A stretch of 58,717 nucleotides of DNA from a bacterium (GTDB lineage: Bacteria; UBP6; UBA1177): the NCBI GenBank assembly GCA_017538365.1, contig JAFYIZ010000025.1:1-58717 (forward strand). Reading direction: 5' to 3'. The translations under genes and the position numbers were made by a program. Below, one piece after another: positions 1 to 8,515 of this stretch (positions are counted from its first letter, which is position 1; the number at the start of each line of letters is the position of its first letter). The notes below the pieces were generated by a model. The model searched no databases. It was not told the DNA's origin and saw only the letters and a program-made list of their open reading frames with translations.

Positions 1-66
1 ATTAGACGGCGGTTTTATATACCAAATAAATAATTTAGTCAAAAATGAATTTCTACTTTTTCAGGC

Positions 67-95
67 AAAAAAAAGGGCTTCCTGACGAAGCCCTG
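67..95 (-). terminator. Rho-independent terminator of the aminotransferase gene
   Basis: On the minus strand a 7-bp perfect stem (GGGCTTC/GAAGCCC, arms 75-81 and 87-93, 5-nt loop) is followed by eight T residues (A67-A74 on the plus strand). It lies 25 bp past the aminotransferase stop codon. The rest of the first 120 bases is AT-rich, and I see no gene in it. Confidence 0.9.
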
Positions 96-120
96 TAAAA
101 AGAATAACTAACTGATTTAA

Positions 121-1329
121 TTAGTCTTTGTATTCTCTGATAGCCTGACCGAGTCTCTTTACACCTTCTACGATCTGTTCGTCCGAGCAGTAGGAGAAGT
201 TGATTCTAAGTGTGTTCTTTCCGCTGCCGTCGCAGTAGAAAACTGTTCCGAGAACGAATGCAACTTTGTTCGCGATCGCGATCTTGAAAAGTTTCTCTGC
301 ATCCATGTGCTCAGGAAGGTAAACAAAAAGGAAGAGACCGCCTTCAGGGTTCGTCCATTTTACGCCTTCCGGAAGATATTTTTCGAAGGAGTCCATCATG
401 AGGTCTTTTTTGTGTTTGTAAAGTCTGATGATGTCGCCGAGTTTTGTCGAGAAGAGGCCTTTTTCCATGTATCTGCCCGCAATTCTCTGAACGAAAGGCG
501 GAGTGCAGAGGTCGACCGACTGTTTCGTGGTTACGAACTTGTCGATTATCTTCGGATCTGCGATTACCCAGCCGATTCTGAATCCCGGAACGAAAATCTT
601 CGAGAAAGTTCCGAGCGTGATGGTCGTTCCCTCTTTGTCGAGCTGATAGATTGTGGGCTGAGCCTCACCTTCGAAACGAAGTTCTCTGTAGGGGCTGTCC
701 TCAACGATGAGAACGTGATATTTGTGAGCGATCTCGATGATCTCTTTTCTTCTGAATTCCGGCATCGTGACACCCGACGGGTTCTGGAAATCGGGGATGA
801 TGTACATGAATTTTACCTGCTCACCTTTAGCTGCAAGTTCTGCAAGTTTTGCTTCGAGAAGTTTCGGATCCATACCGTGCTCATCCGACGGAATGCCGAT
901 GGAGCTTGCGCCGAAAGCATTGAAAGCCTGAAGCGCGCCGAGGTAGCTCGGGAACTCGACGATGACTTTGTCGCCTTTGTTGATGAAAACTCTGCCCAAA
1001 AAGTCAAGCGACTGCTGGCTTGCGGTCGTGATGACAAGGTTTTCCTTCGTGATGTCGAGACCCATCTCGCGGTAGCGTTTTACAAGCTGTTCTCTCAGAA
1101 GATCGTCACCTTCGGTCGTGCCGTACTGAAGAGCGAAAGCAGCTTCGTTTTTAAGAACTTCTTCGGTAACTTCGCGAAGTTCCTCTACCGGGAAAGTTTC
1201 GGGAGCCGGAAGACCGCCTGCAAAAGAGATGATTCCTGGTTCCTTCGTGAGTTTGAGCAACTCTCTGATAGCCGATTTTTTTGCCCTTTTGGACATGTCT
1301 GAAAAGTAATTGTCAAGATTTGAGTACAT
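121..1329 (-). CDS. PLP-dependent class I/II aminotransferase (LysN/2-aminoadipate aminotransferase-like)
   Basis: Fold-type I aminotransferase of 402 aa, expected to transfer an amino group between an amino acid and a 2-oxoacid in the cytoplasm. The start of the large domain (GIISFAGGLPAPETFP) is typical of the 2-aminoadipate/aromatic/branched-chain group, and the PLP-binding lysine is seen in TFSKIFVPGFRIGW (Lys about 244). D-x-QNPSG-type and C-terminal RINFSY elements are also present. I place the start at the ATG at 1329, which has GGAGG (1334-1339 region) 5 nt upstream; a longer reading frame to 1365 lacks such a site. It is a single gene with its own promoter-like sequence and a strong terminator. 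The substrate cannot be decided from sequence: 2-aminoadipate, branched-chain and aromatic amino acids are all possible. Confidence 0.9.
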   Translation of the reverse strand: MYSNLDNYFSDMSKRAKKSAIRELLKLTKEPGIISFAGGLPAPETFPVEELREVTEEVLKNEAAFALQYGTTEGDDLLREQLVKRYREMGLDITKENLVITTASQQSLDFLGRVFINKGDKVIVEFPSYLGALQAFNAFGASSIGIPSDEHGMDPKLLEAKLAELAAKGEQVKFMYIIPDFQNPSGVTMPEFRRKEIIEIAHKYHVLIVEDSPYRELRFEGEAQPTIYQLDKEGTTITLGTFSKIFVPGFRIGWVIADPKIIDKFVTTKQSVDLCTPPFVQRIAGRYMEKGLFSTKLGDIIRLYKHKKDLMMDSFEKYLPEGVKWTNPEGGLFLFVYLPEHMDAEKLFKIAIANKVAFVLGTVFYCDGSGKNTLRINFSYCSDEQIVEGVKRLGQAIREYKD

Positions 1330-1371
1330 CTTTTCCTCCGATTGGATGGTTAATAAAACAAACAACGGGCT

Positions 1372-1400
1372 AATGTAGACTTATAATTTAGGGAAAGCAA
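1372..1400 (-). promoter_or_regulatory. Putative promoter of the aminotransferase gene
   Basis: Reading the minus strand, TTGCTT (1395-1400) and TACATT (1372-1377) are 17 bp apart, about 40 bp before the ATG at 1329. The match is fair but not strong. Confidence 0.4.
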
Positions 1401-1429
1401 GTATTTTCAGGAATGAAATTTTTTAATCC

Positions 1430-2713
1430 TCACAGCCTTATGCGGTCAGCTTTGTGCTTCTCGATGACGGCGAAGACATTTTTCATGGTAAGTCCCTGGA
1501 CAACGATCGTAAAATACATTGTCGTGATCGTTACTATGAGCAGGATATTGTAGCTTGACTGCGGAAGGAATTCTGCCGTGCTGAGTGCCAAAGCCAGAGA
1601 AAGGCCGCCTTTGAGTGCGCTCCAGGTCATCAGCGAGGTGAATTCCATCGTGTTGTAGCGGTTCGGAATCTTGTGTTTTCCGATGATAAGAGCCGAAGTG
1701 CCGACACCGGTAAAACGCGCCGCCATATTGATCAGGATTGCCCCGAAAACAAGTGCCGCTATCAGAGGATGGTGTGGCAGGTTCAGCACTGCGCATCCTA
1801 TCAGAATGAAGAGGATGTTATTGAGCAGCGTATCGGCGAGATGCCAGAAATCGTCATACCAGTCCTTGGGATCGACCACCTTGCGCCACTCCTCGTATCT
1901 CGCCATGTTTTTCGAGAAATAGATCCCGCACACAACAGAAGCGATAACGCCTGAGCAGCCGAGAGCCTCGCAGATCGTATATGCCGCAACGACATCGAGA
2001 AGGCTTATCAGAATGTGCAGCATCGGATTGTTGCTGGCGCGCAGGAGCCTGAACATGAGGAACGATACCGCAAGCCCTATAGCAACCGCGCCCAGAAGCT
2101 CCTTCGCCATAAGCACCGGAAAACTCAAGTCCGAAACATCATTGACAATATTCTTGACGCACACAAAAACTGCGACACCGGTCCCGTCGTTAAAAAGCGA
2201 TTCTCCTTCTATGACGGTCGATACGTTTTTGGAAAGCCCCGCCTTTTTGAGGATGCTCGTCGCCGCGATCGGGTCTGTCGGCGAAACTATGCAGCCGAGC
2301 AGTATGCAGAGCCATATTGAAAGATCGAGGCCGAGGAGAAAAGAAAAAAGATAGAATATTCCACCGTAGACGAATGAGGAAATTACGGTGGAAAGCAGTG
2401 CAAGCATGCTTATCGACTTGATGTTTTTGACGAAACGGTTGAAGTTGACTCCGCTCGCGCCCGAAAAGAGCATGAAGCACAGAATCCCGTCCATCAGGAA
2501 TTCCTGAAAATTGAAGTCGGCTATCCTGCCAACCATACTCGTCTCAAAATCAATGAAACCGATCGCTTCAAGTATCTTCACGAATCCTGCGATCAGGAAT
2601 GAAAAAAGCACGAGGGCTATATCGTTTGATATTTTAAAGGTTTTTTCGTTGAATACAGTGATCGCGACGATCATGAAGAGTATGAAAAGCAGTCCCGAGA
2701 GCAAGTGTTCCAT
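1430..2713 (-). CDS. NhaP-type cation:proton antiporter (CPA1 family)
   Basis: Integral inner-membrane protein of 427 aa with about 12 hydrophobic segments, expected to exchange Na+ or K+ for H+. Family hallmarks are SPTDPIAATSIL in the middle of the transport domain and GESLFNDGTGVAVF, the acidic ND motif of CPA1 exchangers. The reading frame could extend to 2752, but that would overlap trkA; MEHLLSGLLFILFM from the ATG at 2713 gives a normal first membrane helix and leaves 19 bp after the trkA stop. There is no cytosolic C-terminal regulatory domain. TrkA upstream in the same operon is a nucleotide-sensing K+ channel or transporter regulator, so the pair may control monovalent cations together. 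Which ion is carried is not visible. Confidence 0.88.
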   Translation of the reverse strand: MEHLLSGLLFILFMIVAITVFNEKTFKISNDIALVLFSFLIAGFVKILEAIGFIDFETSMVGRIADFNFQEFLMDGILCFMLFSGASGVNFNRFVKNIKSISMLALLSTVISSFVYGGIFYLFSFLLGLDLSIWLCILLGCIVSPTDPIAATSILKKAGLSKNVSTVIEGESLFNDGTGVAVFVCVKNIVNDVSDLSFPVLMAKELLGAVAIGLAVSFLMFRLLRASNNPMLHILISLLDVVAAYTICEALGCSGVIASVVCGIYFSKNMARYEEWRKVVDPKDWYDDFWHLADTLLNNILFILIGCAVLNLPHHPLIAALVFGAILINMAARFTGVGTSALIIGKHKIPNRYNTMEFTSLMTWSALKGGLSLALALSTAEFLPQSSYNILLIVTITTMYFTIVVQGLTMKNVFAVIEKHKADRIRL

Positions 2714-2732
2714 ATCACGACTTCCGCAAATA

Positions 2733-4100
2733 CTATCCGACGATATCGGCAAGGCTCAGGATCCTGTGCTCCGCCGAAACGACTATAACATGATCCCCGG
2801 GCAGGATTTTCGAGTTTCCGCCGGCAATCTCGACACTGCCGCCGCGCATGATGACTGCTATCAGTATGCCGGGTTTAAGCTTGAAGGATTCGTCCCTGAA
2901 AAGTATTCCCTGCAACTTGAAATCAACCCCGACCTCAAATTCCGCTGCCTCTATCGATCCGGAATTAAGGGTGTAGAGCCATTTCATCGCTCCGTCAGTC
3001 TCATAAGTTCCGTTGTCAAGCAGGCGCATATCCTTGATTATGTCGATAAGCGCAACATCCTGCGTCGAAAAAACATGGTTGACACCGCTTTTTTTAAGCA
3101 TCGTTTCATAATCGATATTTTTGATTACAGCGGCGATCCTGCTTGTTCCGAAGGACTTCGCAAACATCGATATTACAAGGTTTTCCTCATCACGGCTGGT
3201 TGCAGCCACGCAGGCGTCAGCCCCTTTCAGCTCCTTTTCCATGAGTTCCGAATCCGTTCCGTCGCCGTTGACGATATCCGCCTTCGGAAAGCAGTTGAGC
3301 ATCTGGCGGCAGCGCGCCTCGTCATTATCTATAACTGTAACTCTGATCCCGCGCCTGAGCAGTATTCCCGTCATATAGTAACCGACATTGCCCGCGCCGA
3401 CTATAACGGCTTTTTTCAGCCTTCTTTCGGTGATCCTCAGCTTATTAAGCGTTTTTTCCATATCCGCTTCCGATGCGGCGAAGACGATCTTGTCGCCGGC
3501 TTTGATCTCATCCTGACCTGACGGGGTGAACACTCTGCCTCCGCGGTCAATGGCACAGATCAGTATCTTTGCATCCAGCACCTTCTGAACTGAGGGAAGC
3601 TTCACACCGGCGAGAACTCCGTTTCCGCATATCTCGACTGTAGAGAGATGAACAGCTCCGTTTCCGAACATCTCACGCTCGACGGTCTCGGCATAGCGCA
3701 GCATCTTGATCCCGACCTCGGCTGCCGCCTTGTCAGGATTGATGAGAAGATCGACACCGAGTTTATCAGTCAGAAAGCTCATCTCTTTTTCATATTCAGG
3801 ACCCCTGACAGCCGCTATCGTGCGCTTTACACCCAGTTTTTTAGCCGCGCTGCAGCACAGAATGTTTGTTTCGTCGCTCTTTGTTACCGCGACAAACACT
3901 GAAGCCGAATCGATACCGCATTTTCTGAGCAGCTCTGTGCAGCATCCGTTGCCGACATAGCCGTTGCAGTCGAATGCATCGGTAATGGCATCGACCTTTT
4001 CAGGAGATCTATCAATGACCACAAGATCGTAACCCTCTCTGGTGATATGTCTGGCGAGTGCGAACCCCACCTTGCCGGCTCCGACAATTATTACTCTCAT
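2733..4100 (-). CDS. trkA: Trk system potassium-uptake regulator TrkA
   Basis: Cytosolic regulatory subunit (455 aa) with the full duplicated layout RCK_N-RCK_C-RCK_N-RCK_C. The first Rossmann nucleotide-binding motif is MRVIIVGAGKVGFALA at the N terminus, and the second is KAVIVGAGNVGYYMTG near residue 230. These domains bind NAD(H)/ATP and gate TrkH/KtrB-type channels. The start at 4100 has GAGGGA upstream. No trkH lies in this window; the only membrane partner nearby is the downstream antiporter gene, 19 bp away in the same transcript. TrkA could therefore serve a distant TrkH, or conceivably the antiporter. Confidence 0.92.
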   Translation of the reverse strand: MRVIIVGAGKVGFALARHITREGYDLVVIDRSPEKVDAITDAFDCNGYVGNGCCTELLRKCGIDSASVFVAVTKSDETNILCCSAAKKLGVKRTIAAVRGPEYEKEMSFLTDKLGVDLLINPDKAAAEVGIKMLRYAETVEREMFGNGAVHLSTVEICGNGVLAGVKLPSVQKVLDAKILICAIDRGGRVFTPSGQDEIKAGDKIVFAASEADMEKTLNKLRITERRLKKAVIVGAGNVGYYMTGILLRRGIRVTVIDNDEARCRQMLNCFPKADIVNGDGTDSELMEKELKGADACVAATSRDEENLVISMFAKSFGTSRIAAVIKNIDYETMLKKSGVNHVFSTQDVALIDIIKDMRLLDNGTYETDGAMKWLYTLNSGSIEAAEFEVGVDFKLQGILFRDESFKLKPGILIAVIMRGGSVEIAGGNSKILPGDHVIVVSAEHRILSLADIVG

Positions 4101-4214
4101 GCATTCCCTCTCATACCTTAAGACCGCAGTACTCTAGGAATATTAAGCAAAAAGACAAGATTTTCGACAAGTCGAGGTATTTTCGGGAACAAAAAAATCT
4201 TTTAAGTCCACCCC

Positions 4215-4241
4215 TTGAAACCGCGAAAAGTTGGTTATAAC
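4215..4241 (+). promoter_or_regulatory. Putative promoter of the clpB-like gene
   Basis: TTGAAA (4215-4220) and TATAAC (4236-4241) are 15 bp apart; the upstream C's make CTTGAAA, the -35 form used by heat-shock sigma factors, but no CCCCAT-like -10 follows. A TGGAGG ribosome-binding site (4259-4264) and the ATG at 4270 fit a short leader. Confidence 0.45.
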
Positions 4242-4269
4242 AGAGTCCGGATTTTTTATGGAGGTCATC

Positions 4270-6405
4270 ATGGATTACAATGTTAACGAGAATGAAACGA
4301 ACAAAGATTCGTGGAAAAACTACGGAAGAAACATTGTCGATCTTGCAAAGGCGGGGAAACTCGATCCTGTGATCGGGCGAGACGGCGAGATACGGCGAAT
4401 CATCAGGATTCTTTCAAGAAGAACTAAAAACAACCCCGTCATCATCGGTCAGCCCGGTGTCGGCAAGACGGCGATCGTTGAAGGTCTGGCACGCAGGATC
4501 GTGCGCGGCGATGTGCCGGTAAGCCTTCAGAACAAGGAGATCTTCGAGCTCGATATGGGCGCGCTTATTTCAGGTGCGAAATACCGAGGCGAATTTGAGG
4601 AGAGGCTCAAAGAAGTTCTGAAAGCCATCAAGGAATCGGAAGGAAAGATCATTCTTTTCATCGATGAGTTGCACACCATCGTCGGAGCGGGCAAAGCGGA
4701 CGGCAGCATGGATGCGGCAAACATGCTCAAACCTATGCTTGCACGAGGAGAGCTTCACTGCATCGGCGCGACTACTCTCGATGAGTACAGAAAGTACATC
4801 GAAAAGGATGCCGCGCTTGAAAGAAGGTTCCAGCCCCTTATCGTCCAGCCGCCGGATGAAGATGAGACAATCTCAATTCTGCGTGGATTGCGTGAGCGTT
4901 TCGAGATCCACCACGGAATCACCATTTCGGAAGGTGCCATTGTCGCGGCTGTAAAACTTTCGAACAGATACATCTCAGACCGTTTCCAACCCGATAAATC
5001 TATTGATCTGATAGATGAAGCGTGCGCAATGCTGAGAACCGACAACGACAGTATGCCGGCAGAACTCGACGATCTGAGAAGGAAAAAACTTCAGCTTCAG
5101 ATCGAATTCGAAGGTTTCCGCAGAAAAGATTCTGGCGCTACCAAAGAAGAGATCAGAGCGATCGAAGAAAAACTGAAAGAGACGACCGAGGAATACGACA
5201 AGCAGTTCAAGATCTGGCAGAAGGAAAAGGCTTCGATCGAAGAAGTCAAAAAGCTCAAAAAAGAGATCGATGAGGTCAAAACGCAGATCGAAAGAGCCCA
5301 GAGCGAGGGTGATTTCAACAAAGTCGGCGAACTTCAGTACGGCAAACTGAGAACGCTTGAGGCAAAGCTGAAAGAGGCTCAGGAAGTTACGAAAAACGAA
5401 AACGTCATGGTTACCGAAGTTCTGACAGAAAAGCAGATTGCCGAAGTCGTAAGCAAGTGGACGGGAATCCCTGTTTCGAGCATGACTCAGACTGAAAAAG
5501 AGAGAATACTCAACCTTTCGAACAGGCTGAAAGAGGACATCATCGGTCAGAACGAGGCGATCGAGAGCATAACTCAGGCTATTTTGAGGTCGCGTGCAGG
5601 GCTCACCAACCCGAATAGACCGCTCGGATCGTTCATTTTCGTAGGTCCGACAGGCGTCGGCAAAACCGAACTTGCAAAAAAACTGGCTGAGCAGCTCTTT
5701 GATACCGCGGATAACATGGTTCGAATAGACATGAGTGAATACATGGAGAAATTCTCAGTTTCGCGTCTTATTGGTGCGCCTCCAGGATACGTCGGATACG
5801 ATGAAGGCGGACAGCTTACCGAAGCAGTCAGGAGAAAACCCTACTCCATCGTTCTTTTGGATGAGATCGAAAAGGCGCATGAAGATGTCTTCAACATTCT
5901 GCTTCAGATACTTGAAGACGGAAGGTTGACCGATAACCAGGGTCGTACCGTATCGTTTAAAAACACGATAATAATCATGACTTCAAACCTCGGAAGCGAC
6001 CTTATCGAAGCGAAAGACGGAAAACTGACCGATGCTGAGCACGAAGCGATAATGCAGACGATCAAAGGGCGTTTCAAACCCGAATTCATCAACCGAATTG
6101 ATGATATAATCGTCTTCAATCCGCTTTCCGGCGACAACCTGAAAGAGATAACGGCTCTTCTGCTCAGGAACATCAATAAGATCCTTGAAGACAAAGAGCT
6201 TCATCTTGACCTTGACGATAAGGCAATGCAGAAAGTCATCGACGAATCCTTCAACACCGAATACGGCGCAAGACCGGTTCGGCGTTACCTTGAGAAAAAT
6301 ATCGAAACGCTGCTTGCGACCGAGATATTGAAAGGCAACCTGCCGCCCAAGACGAAAGCCGTAATCACCGTTGAGAACGGAAAATTCAAGCTGGCGCGAC
6401 AATAA
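4270..6405 (+). CDS. clpB: ClpB-type AAA+ disaggregase lacking the Clp N-terminal domain
   Basis: Hexameric protein-disaggregating ATPase (711 aa) that works with DnaK on aggregated proteins. NBD1 starts almost at once ([14 protein letters not shown]), with Walker A GQPGVGKT (Lys66) and Walker B IDE (D132-E133). A coiled-coil middle domain of about 120 residues, typical of ClpB/Hsp104, spans roughly residues 290-410. NBD2 has Walker A GPTGVGKT (Lys465) and arginine-finger/sensor elements ([15 protein letters not shown]). No ClpP-binding LGF/IGF loop is seen, which favours ClpB over ClpA/ClpC. The start is fixed by TGGAGG 5 nt before the ATG at 4270. Full ClpB has about 150 further N-terminal residues; this resembles the short ClpB isoform, here apparently the only product. 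Confidence 0.9.
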   Translation: MDYNVNENETNKDSWKNYGRNIVDLAKAGKLDPVIGRDGEIRRIIRILSRRTKNNPVIIGQPGVGKTAIVEGLARRIVRGDVPVSLQNKEIFELDMGALISGAKYRGEFEERLKEVLKAIKESEGKIILFIDELHTIVGAGKADGSMDAANMLKPMLARGELHCIGATTLDEYRKYIEKDAALERRFQPLIVQPPDEDETISILRGLRERFEIHHGITISEGAIVAAVKLSNRYISDRFQPDKSIDLIDEACAMLRTDNDSMPAELDDLRRKKLQLQIEFEGFRRKDSGATKEEIRAIEEKLKETTEEYDKQFKIWQKEKASIEEVKKLKKEIDEVKTQIERAQSEGDFNKVGELQYGKLRTLEAKLKEAQEVTKNENVMVTEVLTEKQIAEVVSKWTGIPVSSMTQTEKERILNLSNRLKEDIIGQNEAIESITQAILRSRAGLTNPNRPLGSFIFVGPTGVGKTELAKKLAEQLFDTADNMVRIDMSEYMEKFSVSRLIGAPPGYVGYDEGGQLTEAVRRKPYSIVLLDEIEKAHEDVFNILLQILEDGRLTDNQGRTVSFKNTIIIMTSNLGSDLIEAKDGKLTDAEHEAIMQTIKGRFKPEFINRIDDIIVFNPLSGDNLKEITALLLRNINKILEDKELHLDLDDKAMQKVIDESFNTEYGARPVRRYLEKNIETLLATEILKGNLPPKTKAVITVENGKFKLARQ

Positions 6406-6410
6406 TTTAT

Positions 6411-6490
6411 CGTGATCCCGGGATTTCGAGATCTCGAGATCTCGGCGGCGCCAAATCGGGATCCCGGGATTACGTGATCACGGGATTCCG
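6411..6490. repeat. Palindrome-dense intergenic (REP-like) element
   Basis: This 80-bp block between the convergent clpB and galU genes is almost entirely nested palindromes: ATCCCGGGAT at 6415-6424 and again at 6461-6470, an 18-bp perfect palindrome at 6427-6444 (two AGATCT cores), GGCGCC at 6447-6452, CGGGATCCCG at 6457-6466 and CGTGATCACG at 6473-6482. A shorter relative lies at 15331-15354, also just after the stop of a plus-strand gene. There is no T-tract, so an ordinary intrinsic terminator is unlikely. Confidence 0.75.
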
Positions 6491-6512
6491 GCAAGATCAG
6501 GCGCCGTCAGAA

Positions 6513-7373
6513 TTATCTTTTGATCAGTTCAGCGATCTTTTTATCAAAATCGGGCACTCTGCAAAGCGCCGCGTAAGCGTTGGCGAGGGCGAACCCCTCC
6601 ATGTTGCCGGTATCGAAAACGTGAGTTTTTGAGTCTATGACGTAACCTAAGATTCTTTCTTCGGCAAGAAGATTCACCATTGCGTCGGTAAGCTGAATCT
6701 CGCCTCCCCTGCCCGGTTTTACGGTTCTCAAAATTTCTGCAATTCTCGGCGTGAAGATGTATCTTCCCAAAATTGCAAGATTCGATTCCGTCTCGCCTTC
6801 GGTCGGTTTTTCGATAAGTTTTTTAATATCGACAACACCGTTTTCAAGCGTTTTTCCTTCCGCGATGCCGTACATTCCGCGGGTTTCGGCGGGAACTTCC
6901 ATGAGGGCAATCACCGAGCAGCCGTATTTTTCGTGTAAAGCTGTCATTTCCTGCATCACGCTGCGTTCACCTTCCGAAAAAATAAGCATGTCGGGAAGCA
7001 TTACGGCAAAAGATTCTTCGTGCGGAACGACGAATGTTCCTTTCATAACGGCGTGTCCCAAGCCCTGCGGAGATTTCTGGCGCACTGATATGACTTCAAT
7101 CATGTCGTCAAGCGTTTCGACTTTTTCGCGGACTGAATCTTTCAGTTTTCCGACAGAGAATTTGGGGTTTATCTTGTCAAAATGGTCAAGGATCGCCTCT
7201 TTTCCGTTGCCCGAAACAAAAACGACGTTCGTCGCCCCGGCTTCTATCGACTCTTCGACGATATACTGGATGACAGGTTTGTCCAAAACGGGGAAAAGCT
7301 CCTTCGGAATGCACTTTGATGCAGGCAGGAAGCGGGTCGCAAGCCCCGCCGCAGGAATCACGGAATACTTCAT
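6513..7373 (-). CDS. galU: UTP--glucose-1-phosphate uridylyltransferase GalU
   Basis: Cytosolic nucleotidyltransferase (286 aa, normal family length) that makes UDP-glucose from UTP and glucose-1-phosphate. The N-terminal motif SVIPAAGLATRFLPASKCIPKE contains the nucleotide-binding GLATRFLP loop and catalytic lysine; IEKPTEGETESNLAILGRYIF is the sugar-binding region. It follows galT by 3 bp, so the two are co-transcribed and presumably translationally coupled. Together they form a Leloir-type route from galactose-1-phosphate to UDP-glucose and glucose-1-phosphate; galK and galE are not in the window. UDP-glucose could also feed the glycosyltransferase at 12013-12720. Confidence 0.95.
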   Translation of the reverse strand: MKYSVIPAAGLATRFLPASKCIPKELFPVLDKPVIQYIVEESIEAGATNVVFVSGNGKEAILDHFDKINPKFSVGKLKDSVREKVETLDDMIEVISVRQKSPQGLGHAVMKGTFVVPHEESFAVMLPDMLIFSEGERSVMQEMTALHEKYGCSVIALMEVPAETRGMYGIAEGKTLENGVVDIKKLIEKPTEGETESNLAILGRYIFTPRIAEILRTVKPGRGGEIQLTDAMVNLLAEERILGYVIDSKTHVFDTGNMEGFALANAYAALCRVPDFDKKIAELIKR

Positions 7374-7376
7374 CTT

Positions 7377-8387
7377 TTACTCCCTTATGTTTCTCAAAAA
7401 CTCAGCCGCATCTTCGGGCAGAGTCGGATTTACGAAAATGCCGTTCTCAAAACTGTCGGCAGTCACAATGGAAATGCGCGGAATTATCTCCAGATGCCAG
7501 TGATAAGCCATTCTTTCAGCATCTGCATCGGCTCCGCTGTTTACCGGGAGATAGTGAAAAACCATGTTGTATGCCGGAGAATTGAGTCCGAGTCTCAATT
7601 TTGCCATCACAGGTTTCAGAATTTTCGCAAAATCAGCTATCGCGGAAGCCGGATTGTCGCTCAAAATACGACCGTGTTTTTTCGGGATCACCATGATTTC
7701 AAACGGAAAGCGGCTTGCATAAGGACAAAATGCGACAAAATTGTCGTGCTCAACCACAATCCTTTTTCTCTCGGAAAGTTCCTGATCGATGATGTCGCAG
7801 AGAAGGCAGCGCTCCTTTTCGCGGTAATATGCAAGGCAGTTGTCCAGTTTGTTTCGGACAAACGGCGGGATAAAAGGATAAGCCTTGATTTCGGAATAGT
7901 TGTGGTTGATCGTTCCTCCGGCTGCGGCGCCTCTGCTTTTCGTGACTGAAATATAGCGGAAACGGATGTCTTTTCTGAGGTCTGCGATGCGGTCGAAAAT
8001 AATTTTTATCGCATCGGCAATCTCTTCGACAGAAAGCTGATCCATGCTGACACCGCTTTTGGGCGTTTCAACAACGACTTCGTGCGCTCCCTGACGGGAC
8101 ATTGAATCGTAGAGTCCGAATCCACGGCTGTTTTTGTCATTTTCGACTCTGAGTATCGGATTTTTCGCCGGAAAAACGCGGGAAGACCATCCGCCTACCG
8201 AATAAACCGGATCGGAACTACGCATGATATCTGGGCCTGTCGCCGACTCTAAACCGGGAACAAAAGGATCGACATCGAATACAGCCTCGTTTTCAGAACT
8301 TCCCGAAATCACAGTTTTCACCTTTTCTGGAGCAAAAATCACCCATATTTTATTGAGAGGGTCACGCCTCAAAATCCCTTCAGCCAT
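7377..8387 (-). CDS. galT: Galactose-1-phosphate uridylyltransferase GalT
   Basis: HIT-superfamily enzyme (336 aa) that exchanges UMP between UDP-glucose and galactose-1-phosphate in the Leloir pathway. Visible marks are the catalytic His-X-His in AYHWHLEIIPR near the C terminus, the CLLCDII zinc-type pair in the centre, and the N-terminal RRDPLNKIWVIFAPEK block. I take the ATG at 8387, with GGAG 6 nt upstream; a TTG at 8399 would add four residues without a ribosome-binding site. It is the first gene of galT-galU. Some bacterial members of this fold act on other sugar phosphates, so galactose is probable rather than proven. Confidence 0.92.
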   Translation of the reverse strand: MAEGILRRDPLNKIWVIFAPEKVKTVISGSSENEAVFDVDPFVPGLESATGPDIMRSSDPVYSVGGWSSRVFPAKNPILRVENDKNSRGFGLYDSMSRQGAHEVVVETPKSGVSMDQLSVEEIADAIKIIFDRIADLRKDIRFRYISVTKSRGAAAGGTINHNYSEIKAYPFIPPFVRNKLDNCLAYYREKERCLLCDIIDQELSERKRIVVEHDNFVAFCPYASRFPFEIMVIPKKHGRILSDNPASAIADFAKILKPVMAKLRLGLNSPAYNMVFHYLPVNSGADADAERMAYHWHLEIIPRISIVTADSFENGIFVNPTLPEDAAEFLRNIRE

Positions 8388-8460
8388 CGTTTTCTCCAAT
8401 CAACAACAAAAACAGCTGTTTATAGCACAAAATTAGGGCGGCGGCAATAGCAAAAAAAAA

Positions 8461-8488
8461 TTGTATTTTCTTTATTAATCACTAAAAT
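8461..8488 (+). promoter_or_regulatory. Putative promoter of the HEAT/HD gene pair
   Basis: TTGTAT (8461-8466) and TAAAAT (8483-8488) are separated by 16 bp, 27 bp before the ATG at 8516, in the 128-bp divergent region between galT and the HEAT-repeat gene. Confidence 0.5.
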
Positions 8489-8515
8489 GCGCGGAATTTT
8501 TTGGGGTTTTGAGAA

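Noticed and set aside
307-1302. Plus-strand open frame of 331 codons across the aminotransferase gene
   Set aside because: It is antisense to a clear PLP enzyme, is arginine/phenylalanine-rich without any motif, and has no ribosome-binding site. GAA/TTC-rich codon use here opens long antisense frames.
2511-3521. Plus-strand open frame of 336 codons across trkA and the antiporter gene
   Set aside because: It runs antisense over two conserved genes and their junction and shows no recognisable domain.
4214-4241. Heat-shock sigma promoter before clpB
   Set aside because: The CTTGAAA half fits, but the -10 reads TATAAC, not CCCCAT-like, so only a general promoter is claimed.
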